Source: JASTVH01 sp042862465 (GTDB lineage Bacteria > Pseudomonadota > Gammaproteobacteria > Pseudomonadales > Oleiphilaceae). Taken from it: a DNA stretch of 64,000 nt. Both the position numbers and the translations under genes were made by a program. Below, in pieces: positions 17,258-26,201 of the stretch (the first letter of the stretch is position 1; each line of letters opens with the position of its first letter). Location: the NCBI GenBank assembly GCA_042862465.1, contig JASTVH010000005.1, positions 310,001 to 374,000 of the forward strand. The letters run 5' to 3'. The notes under the pieces were generated by a model. It was not told the origin of the DNA, did not search any database, and saw only the letters and a program-made list of their open reading frames with translations.

Positions 17258-18070
17258 TCAGTCCTTGAACGAGGCCCAGACGGGGCAGTGATCGGATGGT
17301 CGTTCCATCGCCCGGATATCGTAGCTGATCCCCGCGTCCTCAAGTCGCTCCCGCAGTGCGGCATTGGCGAGGATCAGATCGATCCGCAGCCCGCGCTTGG
17401 GATCCCGTTCGAAACCGCGGCTGCGGTAGTCAAACCAGCTGAAGCGGTCGTCGATCTCGGGATAGACCTCCCGGTAGACATCCACCAGCCCCCGTGACTT
17501 GACCTGCTTGAGCCAGTCGCGCTCTTCCGGCAGAAAGCTGCATTTGCCTTCGCGCAGCCAGCGCTTGCGGTTCTGCTCACCAATGCCGATGTCCTGATCG
17601 GCGGGGGAAATATTCAGGTCACCCATCACCGCCAGCGGTTCGTCCTCAGAGGGAATGTTATCCAGCCAGCGCATCAGATCCTGGTAGAACTTTTCCTTGG
17701 CGGGAAACTTGGTGGGGTGGTCGCGCTTTTCACCCTGTGGGAAATAACCGTTGGCCACGGTGACGGTCTGCCCGTTGACCGTATAGCGCCCGACAATAAA
17801 GCGACGCTGGGCATCTTCGCTATCCCACGGGTAGCCCTTTTCGATCATGACCGGGGGGACTTTCGACATCAGGGCCACGCCGTAATGGCCTTTCTGCCCA
17901 AAATATTCCACGTGGTAGCCCATGGCTTCGATGTCGTCTTTCGGGAACTGCTCGTCCGCCACCTTGGTTTCCTGAAGGCCGATAATGTCCGGCGCAAAAT
18001 CGTCGACCAGTTTCTGCAGTTGGTGAAAGCGGGTACGGACGCCGTTGACGTTGAAGCTGACGATGCGCAT
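17258..18070 (-). CDS. xthA: Exodeoxyribonuclease III
   Basis: A 270-residue member of the exonuclease-endonuclease-phosphatase fold acting in base excision repair: AP endonuclease and 3' to 5' exonuclease on duplex DNA. Full-length for the family, with the expected order of motifs: FNVNGVRTR at 5-13, LQETK (metal-binding Glu) near 32-36, GDLNISPADQDIG (Asp and Asn) in the middle, RIDLILA, and PSDHCPVWASF with the catalytic Asp-His at the end. Cytoplasmic. The sequence gives no sign of special regulation. Confidence 0.95.
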   Translation of the reverse strand: MRIVSFNVNGVRTRFHQLQKLVDDFAPDIIGLQETKVADEQFPKDDIEAMGYHVEYFGQKGHYGVALMSKVPPVMIEKGYPWDSEDAQRRFIVGRYTVNGQTVTVANGYFPQGEKRDHPTKFPAKEKFYQDLMRWLDNIPSEDEPLAVMGDLNISPADQDIGIGEQNRKRWLREGKCSFLPEERDWLKQVKSRGLVDVYREVYPEIDDRFSWFDYRSRGFERDPKRGLRIDLILANAALRERLEDAGISYDIRAMERPSDHCPVWASFKD

Positions 18071-18233
18071 CGATTCCTTGATCCTGTGGTTGCCCGTTCA
18101 GAAGACGCTTTGGTCGCGCCGGAGCCCATGTCCGGCAGCGGGTCCCATAAAGACGCCAGAGTGTAACACAGGAGCCCGGAGGACTTGGGTGGTCAGATCA
18201 AAGTTTGCCAATGTGGCGTAGCCGGGCAAAAAT

Positions 18234-18974
18234 TTATCGGCATGGCGGATTGGGATGCTGGTAGCGGATATGGGCCTGATAGAAGCTGTCATTGTCCCGG
18301 CGGATATTGGTCAGCCCCATGTAGTCGGTGAGCAGGCCCTGAGCGCTATAACCGAGGATGATGGGGTCGACGAAGAAGCGCGCGAGGAAGCTGGCGGGCC
18401 GTATGCGAATGGCCACCGTGCCTTCCAGATTGCCGGGGGGATCGATTTGCTGGGCTTCGAAAGGAAAGGTCTCTCCCCGGGTTGGACCCAAAAACTCAAA
18501 CGATAACACCGAGCCCTCCCGGAGTGCGCCCAGATGGGTGCGGAGGAAGGCATCGAAGCCGGCGTCGATCACGGTTTGCTTGCCCAGGTTAACCTCAAAC
18601 CGCTGGATGGGGCTATTGCCAGGGCCGTCCCAGCTGATCTGTGCCACCCTGTCGGCCTTGTTGGTCACCTGCATGCGTTCCTGGAACCGCTCATCGGTCT
18701 TTTCAAAGCTCGGTCTTTGGGGGCTGATTGCATAGTCGAGGGTCTTCAGCGCGAATTGCTTTCCGTCCGGGCTGCGGTAGGTGACCCGATGGTTTCGTGG
18801 AATCAGAGTGCCCATATCGCAGCGCCCCTCAATGGTGTGCTCTTCCTGATACAGTTTCCGGTTGTCATCCATCGCATAGGCGGTGCCGGAAAACTGCTGG
18901 GGGGTCAACGCCCACAGAGGGGCCGCCAGAGTCCCGAACACAATCCCGATGTGGCTTGCGAGCCAGCGTTTCAT
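18234..18974 (-). CDS. Exported protein of unknown function
   Basis: A 246-residue protein I cannot assign. A signal peptide is clear (MKRWLASHIGIVFGTLAAPLWA, cleavage likely near residue 22). The mature part is mainly beta-strand-like, with no cysteine pair beyond Cys52 and the penultimate Cys, and no recognisable catalytic motif. Segments such as LYQEEHTIEG and YRSPDGKQFALKTLDYAISPQRPSFE recall lipid- or polymer-binding periplasmic barrels. It is the last gene of the overlapping lipid operon, only 10 bp after the DUF2878 gene, so it is almost certainly coexpressed with the fatty-acid-modifying enzymes. A periplasmic lipid-handling role is inference from context only. Confidence 0.7.
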   Translation of the reverse strand: MKRWLASHIGIVFGTLAAPLWALTPQQFSGTAYAMDDNRKLYQEEHTIEGRCDMGTLIPRNHRVTYRSPDGKQFALKTLDYAISPQRPSFEKTDERFQERMQVTNKADRVAQISWDGPGNSPIQRFEVNLGKQTVIDAGFDAFLRTHLGALREGSVLSFEFLGPTRGETFPFEAQQIDPPGNLEGTVAIRIRPASFLARFFVDPIILGYSAQGLLTDYMGLTNIRRDNDSFYQAHIRYQHPNPPCR

Positions 18975-18984
18975 TGCTCAGCTC

Positions 18985-19530
18985 CTATGCGGTGGTGGTC
19001 CTGGCTGACCGCGCCTCCATCCATTCCATCATCTTGACCTGGGTGGGGAAGACCAGCAGCCAGCCGATAGCAATGGCCACGTACCCCCAGGCCCCGTGCC
19101 CGATCTCTACCGCACCCAGGGCCTGGGCCGAGATATAAGCGAGCAGCCCGGCGACCGGCGGCAAGGCCAACAGTAGAACGCGAGACTTGGCCATCCAGTG
19201 CAGGGAATGATGAAGGGTGGTCGCGAAAATCAGCCAGATGGTTAGCATCCAACCAGGCAGCATGCCCGAGGCATAGGCGCCTTGGTGAGCCGGGAACGAC
19301 AGTACACCCAGGTTTTGCCAGAAGGTATCCACGCTGATACCCAGGATTGCCGCCATGATGAGGAAGCGCAATTCCCGTTCCCGGTGCTGGCTGATGATTG
19401 CCAGGTGCAGCACCACAAGCGCCAGGGTGATGCCTGCGGCCACGTCATCCTGGCGGAGCACGCAGATAAACCAGGCGGTCTGGAAGATCACGAAATTGAC
19501 AACGTTCTTGGCGGTTTGAGCGTGGCTCAT
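18985..19530 (-). CDS. DUF2878 membrane protein
   Basis: A 181-residue inner-membrane protein with about six hydrophobic helices. Features I associate with DUF2878 are NFVIFQTAWFICVL at the start, VDTFWQNLGVLSFP, and LPGWMLTIWLIFATTLHHSLHW. Its biochemical function is unknown, but the family is repeatedly found beside cyclopropane-fatty-acid-synthase-like, DUF1365 and FAD oxidoreductase genes, as here. The start at 19530 overlaps the stop of the upstream gene in an ATGA arrangement; the longer frame (to 19644) would intrude into that gene. A role in membrane-lipid adaptation is inferred. Confidence 0.82.
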   Translation of the reverse strand: MSHAQTAKNVVNFVIFQTAWFICVLRQDDVAAGITLALVVLHLAIISQHRERELRFLIMAAILGISVDTFWQNLGVLSFPAHQGAYASGMLPGWMLTIWLIFATTLHHSLHWMAKSRVLLLALPPVAGLLAYISAQALGAVEIGHGAWGYVAIAIGWLLVFPTQVKMMEWMEARSARTTTA

Positions 19531-20789
19531 AGGGTTTGAGTGTTTCCGGTGACAGCGTGGCCCGGCTTTTGGAAGACCAGGTGGGCTACACCAATGGCCC
19601 TTTCGGCAAAACCGGCTTCGCAGTAGGCAAAATAGAACGTCCACAGACGCAGGAAACGGTCATCGTAACCGAGTGTGCGGATTCGGTCTGCATTGGCGGT
19701 GAAACGCTCCCGCCACAGCTCTAGGGTGCGCGCGTAATCGAGGCCAAAATCCTCGAGATTCAACAGTGTCAGATCGGTGGTTTTGCGTACCGATTCCAGG
19801 ATGGCGCCAAAAGAAGGTATAAAGCTTCCCGGGAAGATGTAACGCTGGATGAAATCAACGTTTTTCAGGGCGCGGCGGTAGCGCTGCTCGGGCATGTTGA
19901 TAGCCTGCAGCAGGGCGGTGCCGCCGGGGCGTAGCAGACGGCTGATCTGCTGCATATAGCCATCCAGGTAGTCCGGACCAACCGCCTCGATCATTTCCAC
20001 CGACACCAGCTTGTCGAACTGGCCCTGCAGATCGCGGTAGTCGTCGGCGAGCAGGGTAATGCGATCCTCCAGACCTTCCTCACTGATGCGCCATGCCGCC
20101 CAATCGTATTGGGCCTGGGAGATGGTCGTGGTAGTTACGTGACAGCCATAGTGGCGGGCGGCGTGGATCGCCAGTCCGCCCCAGCCGGTGCCAATTTCGA
20201 TCAGGCGGTCTCCCGGCTGCAGGTCGAGTTTCTGGCAGATGCGATCGAGCTTGTGGTGCTGGGCTTCGGCCAGGGTCGCCCCGGGCGACGGGAACAGGGC
20301 CGAGGAGTACATCATGCTGGGGTCGAGGAACTGCTCGAACAGATCGTTGCCGAGGTCGTAGTGGGCCTCGATATTCTTGCGTGAGCCGGCAACGGAATTG
20401 CGATTGAGCCAGTGGAGCCACTTCAGCACCGGTTTGGAGATCCAGGCGAAGCGGTCTTCGAAGGCATTCAGCTGGTCGATGTTGCGCACGAACAGTCGGA
20501 GAAAAGCGACCAGATCAGGCGAGTCCCAATCGCCGGCCACATAGGCCTCTGCGGCACCGATGCTGCCCCCAGTGAGAAAATCCCGCCACATGCTATTGTC
20601 ACGCACGGTCAACTCGGCCTTGGGAAACGCTTCATTGCCATCCCCAAGCACTTCATGGCCGCGTTCGTCCTGTACTTCCAGTACACCCTGTTGCAGATGT
20701 GAGAGCTGCCTGAGCACCAAATGCCGGGCGAGACCGTCAATACTGCGTCGGCTCTGCGTACCCATAGCGGTGGTGGTTATATTCTCCAT
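19527..20789 (-). CDS. Cyclopropane-fatty-acyl-phospholipid synthase family methyltransferase
   Basis: A 420-residue S-adenosylmethionine-dependent enzyme that adds a methylene or methyl group to unsaturated acyl chains of phospholipids in the membrane. The core motifs are AHYDLGNDLFEQFLDPSMMYSSALF (substrate region, about 140-165), the SAM-binding IEIGTGWGGLAIHAARH near 197-213, and VSVEMIEAVG. Length is normal for the family. The setting (desaturase, SDR, two oxidoreductases, DUF1365) resembles islands where the Cfa-like enzyme makes modified fatty acids such as methylated furan fatty acids (UfaM type), not only plain cyclopropanes. The sequence alone cannot choose between these. It overlaps the DUF1365 gene by 13 bp and the DUF2878 gene by 4 bp. 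Confidence 0.9.
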   Translation of the reverse strand: MENITTTAMGTQSRRSIDGLARHLVLRQLSHLQQGVLEVQDERGHEVLGDGNEAFPKAELTVRDNSMWRDFLTGGSIGAAEAYVAGDWDSPDLVAFLRLFVRNIDQLNAFEDRFAWISKPVLKWLHWLNRNSVAGSRKNIEAHYDLGNDLFEQFLDPSMMYSSALFPSPGATLAEAQHHKLDRICQKLDLQPGDRLIEIGTGWGGLAIHAARHYGCHVTTTTISQAQYDWAAWRISEEGLEDRITLLADDYRDLQGQFDKLVSVEMIEAVGPDYLDGYMQQISRLLRPGGTALLQAINMPEQRYRRALKNVDFIQRYIFPGSFIPSFGAILESVRKTTDLTLLNLEDFGLDYARTLELWRERFTANADRIRTLGYDDRFLRLWTFYFAYCEAGFAERAIGVAHLVFQKPGHAVTGNTQTL

Positions 20790-21628
20790 GACGTTACCTT
20801 GCCTGTTTGTGCGTTTCCGGCGTCCGCCGTCCAGTCCGGCGGTCGGTTACTGCTGTCTTTGTCCGGGTGCGTATAAAAGGGCGCTCCCTTGAGCTTGAGC
20901 TTAAGGGCATGCCAGTAAATGCCGACCACACCCTTGAGACTCTCCCAGGGATAGCGCCGGAGTGAGTCCTGCAGTGTTATACGATCCAGAGGGCGGCGCT
21001 GGACCACCAGGGTGGCGTCGAAAACCTTGGTGTCATCGCTGAGTACGTTCATATGGATACGGGTCTCGCCGGGGCGGAAACTGAACAGCCAGTCGTAGCG
21101 CTGGCCCATGGGGTTGAAGGGCGACACGTGAAACTGTTTGCTGAACTGGAAACGGAGCGTGTGCCAGCCTTTTCGGCCTTCCAGGGCGGGTGCATCATAC
21201 AGGCAATAGGTATGGCGTTCGTGCCAGGGCGTATTGGTGATCTGCGCCAGAATGGCCCGGGGCAGATCGCCTGCTTCGGGGCGCGCGTCCGCCGCGTAGC
21301 AGAAATAGAATGAGACCGGATTGAAGCTGTGTCCCAGGTACCGGGGATGGGTAATCAGCTCGATGGGGCCATCCGGCATCCAGCCGGTTTCCCGGAAGAC
21401 ATGGCGGGCCACGGCGTTTTTCAGATCGGGCTCGCCCGGGAGGAAGTAGTCTTTGCGGCGAAACCAGACCCAGTTGAAGTGGCGGGTGGAGATCCAGGGG
21501 CTCAACGTCTCCAGCTGCTGCCAGCGATCGAGGTCGATCGCGTACAGGCCGATGGGGTAGCTCAGGCTGTGGCGAACGGGATTGAGCCGCCGGTGGCGGA
21601 TGGACCCTTCGAGAAACGCGCTGCTCAT
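20777..21628 (-). CDS. DUF1365 family protein
   Basis: A 283-residue cytoplasmic or membrane-associated protein. Recognisable family features are the N-terminal RHRRLNPVRHSLSYPIGLYAIDLD, the central HPRYLGHSFNPVSFYFCYA and LAQITNTPWHERHTYCL, and the PFNPMGQRYDW segment. DUF1365 has no proven activity, but it is an almost constant neighbour of Cfa-like and FAD-dependent oxidoreductase genes and is thought to act in the same fatty-acid modification. Start and stop overlap both neighbours (1 bp upstream, 13 bp downstream), so expression is coupled. Confidence 0.88.
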   Translation of the reverse strand: MSSAFLEGSIRHRRLNPVRHSLSYPIGLYAIDLDRWQQLETLSPWISTRHFNWVWFRRKDYFLPGEPDLKNAVARHVFRETGWMPDGPIELITHPRYLGHSFNPVSFYFCYAADARPEAGDLPRAILAQITNTPWHERHTYCLYDAPALEGRKGWHTLRFQFSKQFHVSPFNPMGQRYDWLFSFRPGETRIHMNVLSDDTKVFDATLVVQRRPLDRITLQDSLRRYPWESLKGVVGIYWHALKLKLKGAPFYTHPDKDSSNRPPDWTADAGNAQTGKVTSWRI

Positions 21629-22887
21629 TACCAGTCGATCCCCAGTGCCCGGGTCACCCTCAGGGCGCTATTCACGCCGTCTTCATGGAAACCGTTGAAC
21701 CAGTAGGCCCCACAGTAATGGGTCCGGTTATGGCCACTGATCATCCCGTGTTGCTCCTGTGCCTGCATGCCTTCCAGTGTGAACAGGGGATGGGCGTATT
21801 CAAAGCGGTCAATAATGCGCCCGGGGTCGATCCGGTCTGTCCGGTTCAGGGTGACACAGAAGGTTTCCGGCGCCTTGAAGTTCTGCAGGATGTTCATGTT
21901 GTAGGTGACCGAAACGGGCTGGTCCGGCGCTTCCGGAAGGTGGTAGTTCCAGGCCGCCCAGGCCAGCCGTTTGCGAGGTAACAGCCGGGTGTCCGTATGC
22001 AGGATGACCTCGTTGTTCTGATAGGGCAATGCGCCCAATATCGCCTTTTCCTCTTCGGTGGGTGATTGCAGGAGCCTGAGGGCCTGATCGCTGTGGGTGG
22101 CCATCACCACCTGGTCGAAGTCCTCGCTTCCGCGGGCGGAATGCACTGTGACTTTGTTGGTGTGCCGCTCGATACCAGTGACGGGCGTATTCAGCTGCAC
22201 CGCATCGCCCAGCGCTTTCAGAATCGGCGTCACATACTGGGCCGAACCGCCGGAGATCACACGCCAGGTGGGCCGATCGTCCACGGATAGCATGCCGTGG
22301 TTATTGAAGAAGCGCAGGAAAAAGCGGGCCGGGAAGCGCTCGGTAATGACCTCCGGTGCCGACCAGATGGCCGCGCCCATGGGAATGATGTAATGCTGGC
22401 GGAAGTAGCGTCCAAAGCGGTAACGATCCAGATACTCGCCCAGGGTTTCGTTCGCGCCGATGGCATCCTGGTCCAGATCGCGGCGTGTGACCCGGTTGAA
22501 ACGCAGGATATCCCGAACCATGCCCAGAAAGCGTGGATTGAACAGGTTGCGACGCTGTGCGAAAAGGGCGTTCAGTGAAGTCCCGTTGTATTCGAGGCCG
22601 TTTCCTTCGCTTTGTACGGAGAAGCTCATGTCACTGGCCTCGTAGGGCACATGCAGTTCCCGCATCAGGCGAATGAAGTTGGGGTAGGTCCAGTCATTAA
22701 ATACGATGAACCCGGTGTTAACCGGCCAGGTGGTGCCGTCCAGGGTCACAGGCCGGGTGTGGGTGTGGCCGCCGGCATAATCGTTGGCTTCGTACAGGGT
22801 GACGTCATAACGACGGGACAGCAGGTAGGCGCTGGTCAGCCCGGCGATGCCGGAGCCGACCACCGCAATGCGTTCTTTTCTTTCCAT
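21628..22887 (-). CDS. FAD-dependent oxidoreductase (flavin amine oxidase fold)
   Basis: A 419-residue flavoprotein with the N-terminal dinucleotide-binding motif AVVGSGIAGLTSAYLLSRR (8-26) and the adjoining YEANDYAGGHTHT, typical of the amine oxidase/phytoene desaturase superfamily. The C-terminal FAD contact is in the region HYCGAYWFNGFHEDGVNSALRV. Related proteins sit next to DUF1365 and Cfa-like genes in many proteobacteria and presumably oxidise or desaturate a modified acyl chain. The substrate is not proven. Fourth gene of the operon, with one-base overlaps on both sides. Confidence 0.88.
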   Translation of the reverse strand: MERKERIAVVGSGIAGLTSAYLLSRRYDVTLYEANDYAGGHTHTRPVTLDGTTWPVNTGFIVFNDWTYPNFIRLMRELHVPYEASDMSFSVQSEGNGLEYNGTSLNALFAQRRNLFNPRFLGMVRDILRFNRVTRRDLDQDAIGANETLGEYLDRYRFGRYFRQHYIIPMGAAIWSAPEVITERFPARFFLRFFNNHGMLSVDDRPTWRVISGGSAQYVTPILKALGDAVQLNTPVTGIERHTNKVTVHSARGSEDFDQVVMATHSDQALRLLQSPTEEEKAILGALPYQNNEVILHTDTRLLPRKRLAWAAWNYHLPEAPDQPVSVTYNMNILQNFKAPETFCVTLNRTDRIDPGRIIDRFEYAHPLFTLEGMQAQEQHGMISGHNRTHYCGAYWFNGFHEDGVNSALRVTRALGIDW

Positions 22888-23675
22888 TAAGCCTGATTCT
22901 CCGAGGTGTTTCGGGACAGCGAGGCTGCCAGCTTATCCCGCAGCAGGCCAGGGAGCAGCCCCAGAAGACGCAATGTCACCGTGAACTTTTTGGGAAAGGC
23001 GATTTCACTGCGTCCTTTTTCCAGCCCTTTGACGATGATTCGCGCGGCTTCCTCAGCCGGGATGATAAAAGGCATGCTGAAGTCGTTGCGGGCGGTGAGG
23101 GGCGTTTCCACAAAGCCGGGGGAAATCACACTGACGGCGATACCTTCATAATGCAGGTCGGCCCGCAGGGATTGGCCAAAGTAGCTCAGCGCGGCTTTGG
23201 ATGCGCCGTAGGCTTCGGCCCGGGTAAAGGGGAACCACCAGGCTGACGAGCTGACGATGGCCAGACGGGGCTGGCGACCGCGATTGCGGGCGGCACGCAA
23301 GCGCGGCAGCACGGCCTCAACACAGCGGGCGGTGCCTACCACGTTGGTTGTCATCACCCGATCAATCAGTTCGGCCGAGAACTGTTGCACATCCAGGTAT
23401 TCGCAGGTGCCGGCATTGAGAATGGCCCAGTCGATCACCGGTATTCGGGCAAGTGACTCGGCGCAGCGGGCCATGTGTTCGGGCGCCGTGGTATCGGCAA
23501 CCAGGGGAATGACCTGCTCACCGTGTTCCTCGCGAAGCTTTTCCAGGCTGTCGACGCTTCGGGCGGTCGCGACGACGGTGTGCCCCTTGGCCACCAACTG
23601 CTTCAGAAGTGCCAGGCCGATTCCGGAACTTGCGCCGGTCAGCCAGACCGTCAGTTTCTGCTCGATGGGGGTCAT
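22887..23675 (-). CDS. Short-chain dehydrogenase/reductase
   Basis: A 262-residue classical SDR with all catalytic features: cofactor motif TGASSGIG at 14-21, NAG in ILNAGT near 95-98, catalytic Ser in IVSSSAWW and the YGASK pair (YxxxK). The Arg after beta-2 (ATARS) favours NADPH. It probably reduces or oxidises a lipid keto or hydroxyl group in the same pathway as its operon partners. It overlaps the NTF2-like gene by 4 bp and the FAD oxidoreductase gene by 1 bp. Confidence 0.9.
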   Translation of the reverse strand: MTPIEQKLTVWLTGASSGIGLALLKQLVAKGHTVVATARSVDSLEKLREEHGEQVIPLVADTTAPEHMARCAESLARIPVIDWAILNAGTCEYLDVQQFSAELIDRVMTTNVVGTARCVEAVLPRLRAARNRGRQPRLAIVSSSAWWFPFTRAEAYGASKAALSYFGQSLRADLHYEGIAVSVISPGFVETPLTARNDFSMPFIIPAEEAARIIVKGLEKGRSEIAFPKKFTVTLRLLGLLPGLLRDKLAASLSRNTSENQA

Positions 23676-24103
23676 GATGCATATCTCCTGACCCAGCGTA
23701 CACCCGCCCCAAGGACTGGAATGTTCTCGTACAGCAGTTGAGCGGCATCGAAATAGTCCCGGTGGAACACCACCAGGTCATCCACGATTCTCAGGTGGGA
23801 CATCCCTTCCACGTCGATGGGTTGCCCTCGGCGTAACCGCCGGTGACTCAGTCGCATGGTCCAGGGCAATGCGGCACGTTCGGCATCAAAGATGGGCGCA
23901 CCGAAGTCGAACTGACAGGCGATGACATTCTGGTAGGCCGTGTTCAGGTGATGATCCAGTGCTTCCAGGCCGAAGACGTGGCTGAGGGGGTCCACGAATT
24001 CCACGTCCCGGTCATAAACCGGTTCCAGCGGGGGAATCCGGCCAGGACCCATAGCCTGGTACAGGGTCTGGAAACGACGGACAACGGGCTCATGTGCGTG
24101 CAT
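23672..24103 (-). CDS. NTF2/SnoaL-like protein
   Basis: A 143-residue protein with the cone-shaped NTF2-like fold signature: an N-terminal helix (EPVVRRFQTLYQAM), then YDRDVEFVDPLSHVFGLEALDHHLNTAY and later GMSHLRIVDDLVVFHRDYFD with the charged residues usual for SnoaL-type pockets. Such proteins bind or isomerise small hydrophobic ligands. I chose ATG 24103, behind an AAAGGA site; the longer frame begins inside the desaturase gene. It overlaps the desaturase gene end by 14 bp. Its association with desaturase, SDR and Cfa-like genes suggests handling of a lipid intermediate, which is inference. Confidence 0.8.
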   Translation of the reverse strand: MHAHEPVVRRFQTLYQAMGPGRIPPLEPVYDRDVEFVDPLSHVFGLEALDHHLNTAYQNVIACQFDFGAPIFDAERAALPWTMRLSHRRLRRGQPIDVEGMSHLRIVDDLVVFHRDYFDAAQLLYENIPVLGAGVRWVRRYAS

Positions 24104-25049
24104 GGCGAATATCCTTTTGCTGCCTGTCAATCGTTTGCGCCTCTTCAAGCAAACTGGGCGGTAACCGTTTCAGGTCACTGATAATGCGCATCTTTTCCAT
24201 CAGCCACAGCAGATAGTAGGTGATGTCGATTTCCCACCAGCGGAAGCCCTGCCGGGCAGACTGCGGCCAGCGATGGTGATTGTTGTGCCAGCCCTCGCCG
24301 AGGGTAATGAGGGCCAGCCAGAAATTGTTGCGACTGCCATCGGCGGTCTCGAACCGCCGGGATCCCCACACGTGGGCCAGAGAGTTGATCGATACTGTGG
24401 CGTGAAAGAGCACGATGGTTGATATGCAAAAGCCCCAGATTGCCAATTGTGGACCGTCGGTACCCAGCGAGGGGGCCGTATACGCCAGGACTTCGCCCAG
24501 CCCGTAGATGGCGCCCAGACAGAACAGGGGCACTAGGGAATCGAACCGGTTCAGGAAGCGCAGCTCAGGGTATTTCAGCCAGTCGCGGACACGACGTTCC
24601 TCCGTGCGGAAGCCGGCGTCACAGGTAAACCAACCGATGTGAGACCACCAGAAACCCCGTTGGCCGGGTGAGTGCAGGTCCTGCGAACTGTCCGAATGCT
24701 GATGGTGATGCCGGTGGTGGGCTGCCCACCAGAGGGGCCCGCGCTGGGCCGCTGATGCACCCAGCACGGCGAACAGGAACTGCCAGGTCCGGTTGGTCTT
24801 GAAGGTTTTGTGCGAGAAATAGCGGTGATAGAAGCCGGTAATGGCGAACATCCGTACGAAGAAGAAGGCCGCCGCAAACAGAAGGGCGAATGGGCTGTAT
24901 CCCACCCAGATCACCGCCAGACAGGCCAGATGCAGGGCAATGAAGGGCAGAACGCGCCACAGATTGAAGCGTGTATCGTGCTCGTCCAGCTGATCCATAT
25001 AGGCATGGGAATCGAACCATCTGATCAGGCTTCGGCCAATGGATGTCAC
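24090..25049 (-). CDS. Acyl-CoA/acyl-lipid fatty acid desaturase
   Basis: A 319-residue integral membrane di-iron desaturase that uses oxygen to introduce a double bond into an acyl chain. The three histidine boxes are visible: HRYFSH near residue 74, HHRHHHQH near 110 and HNNHH near 257. About four hydrophobic helices flank them. Length fits the delta-9 stearoyl-CoA desaturase class. It is the promoter-proximal gene of the eight-gene lipid operon, starts with GTG behind an AAGAGGA site, and faces the plus-strand FAD oxidoreductase gene across 85 bp. It would provide the unsaturated chain that the Cfa-like enzyme modifies. Confidence 0.92.
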   Translation of the reverse strand: MTSIGRSLIRWFDSHAYMDQLDEHDTRFNLWRVLPFIALHLACLAVIWVGYSPFALLFAAAFFFVRMFAITGFYHRYFSHKTFKTNRTWQFLFAVLGASAAQRGPLWWAAHHRHHHQHSDSSQDLHSPGQRGFWWSHIGWFTCDAGFRTEERRVRDWLKYPELRFLNRFDSLVPLFCLGAIYGLGEVLAYTAPSLGTDGPQLAIWGFCISTIVLFHATVSINSLAHVWGSRRFETADGSRNNFWLALITLGEGWHNNHHRWPQSARQGFRWWEIDITYYLLWLMEKMRIISDLKRLPPSLLEEAQTIDRQQKDIRHART

Positions 25050-25134
25050 ACCAATCTTCCTCTTAAAACAGTTAACGACGGGGTAGCCGTTCGGATTCGC
25101 TGACAGTATCCCTTCAGGTTCAAGGAACAGGTCA

Positions 25135-26121
25135 ATGTCTGGTTGTCATTTACGACGGTTCGCAATTATTGGTTCAGGGCTTGCGGGTCTTGTTTGTGTA
25201 CAAAAGCTCAAAGAGCAGGGCAGTGAAGTGAGGCTGTTCGAGAAGGCCCGGGGGCCGGGGGGACGCCTCTCCAGCCGGCGTCTGGGCGATGGAACCTCGG
25301 TGGATATCGGCGCCCAGGCTTTTGAGTGCTCTAGCCCCGGTTTTACCCGGTTTCTCGAACCCTTTCTCGCAGCGGGCGACCTGGCGGAAACGCACCTCGC
25401 GCCGGTTTTCGCGAAACCTTCCATGAGGGCCGCGTTGTTGCAAACACCGCGATATGTGGGATCACCCCGCATGAGCGCGTTTGCCCGAGCGTTGGCCGAG
25501 GGCCTGGATACAGTTTATGAGTGTCGAATCGACAGCATGAGTCGGGTGGACGAAACCTGGTGGCTGGAGGACACCCAGGGTGGGGGTTATGGGCCTTTTG
25601 ACGCAGTTATCGTGACGGCCCCACCAGCACAGGCACAGGCGTTGTTACACAACCATTCTTTTCTTTCCCAACTGGCTACCGACGCGGTGTTGCAGCCTCA
25701 ATGGGTGCTGGCAATGGGGTTTGACCACCCCCAGAAGGCGCCGGCGGCTCTTGCCGATGATGCGGCTGGCGTTGTTGCCGGACTTTGGCACGACAGCGCC
25801 AAGCCGGGCCGGGTTCACAAGCTGGATTGGTGGGTGGTCCAGGCAACCACGGGCTGGTCGGCACGGCAGGTTGAGACACCGCCAGATGAAGTGGCGACGC
25901 TGTTGATGTCGGCTGCCCTCGACACCTTGCAATGGCGCGATCCGCCGATCACCTATCGTGTCCACCGCTGGCTATACGCCCGGCCTCAAAAGCCGTCCCA
26001 TCGGTTATGCGGCTGGGACGAGGAGCAGCATCTCGGGATCTGCGGTGACTGGTTGGCGACAGGGGACGTGCAGGGCGCGTTTCAGAGTGCATCGGAATTG
26101 ATTGCCAGGTTGCGTCAATAA
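25135..26121 (+). CDS. FAD/NAD(P)-dependent oxidoreductase (renalase-like)
   Basis: A 328-residue flavoprotein with the FAD-binding motif AIIGSGLAGLVCVQKLKEQG at 10-29, the ARGPGGRLSSRR contact at about 38-49 and a C-terminal GICGDWLATGDVQGAFQSA flavin-binding turn. This pattern is that of renalase-like NAD(P)/FAD oxidoreductases. It is transcribed away from the lipid operon across an 85-bp shared promoter region, so coregulation with it is likely. The substrate is unknown. Confidence 0.86.
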   Translation: MSGCHLRRFAIIGSGLAGLVCVQKLKEQGSEVRLFEKARGPGGRLSSRRLGDGTSVDIGAQAFECSSPGFTRFLEPFLAAGDLAETHLAPVFAKPSMRAALLQTPRYVGSPRMSAFARALAEGLDTVYECRIDSMSRVDETWWLEDTQGGGYGPFDAVIVTAPPAQAQALLHNHSFLSQLATDAVLQPQWVLAMGFDHPQKAPAALADDAAGVVAGLWHDSAKPGRVHKLDWWVVQATTGWSARQVETPPDEVATLLMSAALDTLQWRDPPITYRVHRWLYARPQKPSHRLCGWDEEQHLGICGDWLATGDVQGAFQSASELIARLRQ

Positions 26122-26201
26122 CGGGCCGTGCCCTGATCCAGTAGGAAACCGTCATCGTAAAAACAGGGAGACGCCCGATGGGGGTGAAAGGAGGATTGAA
26201 G

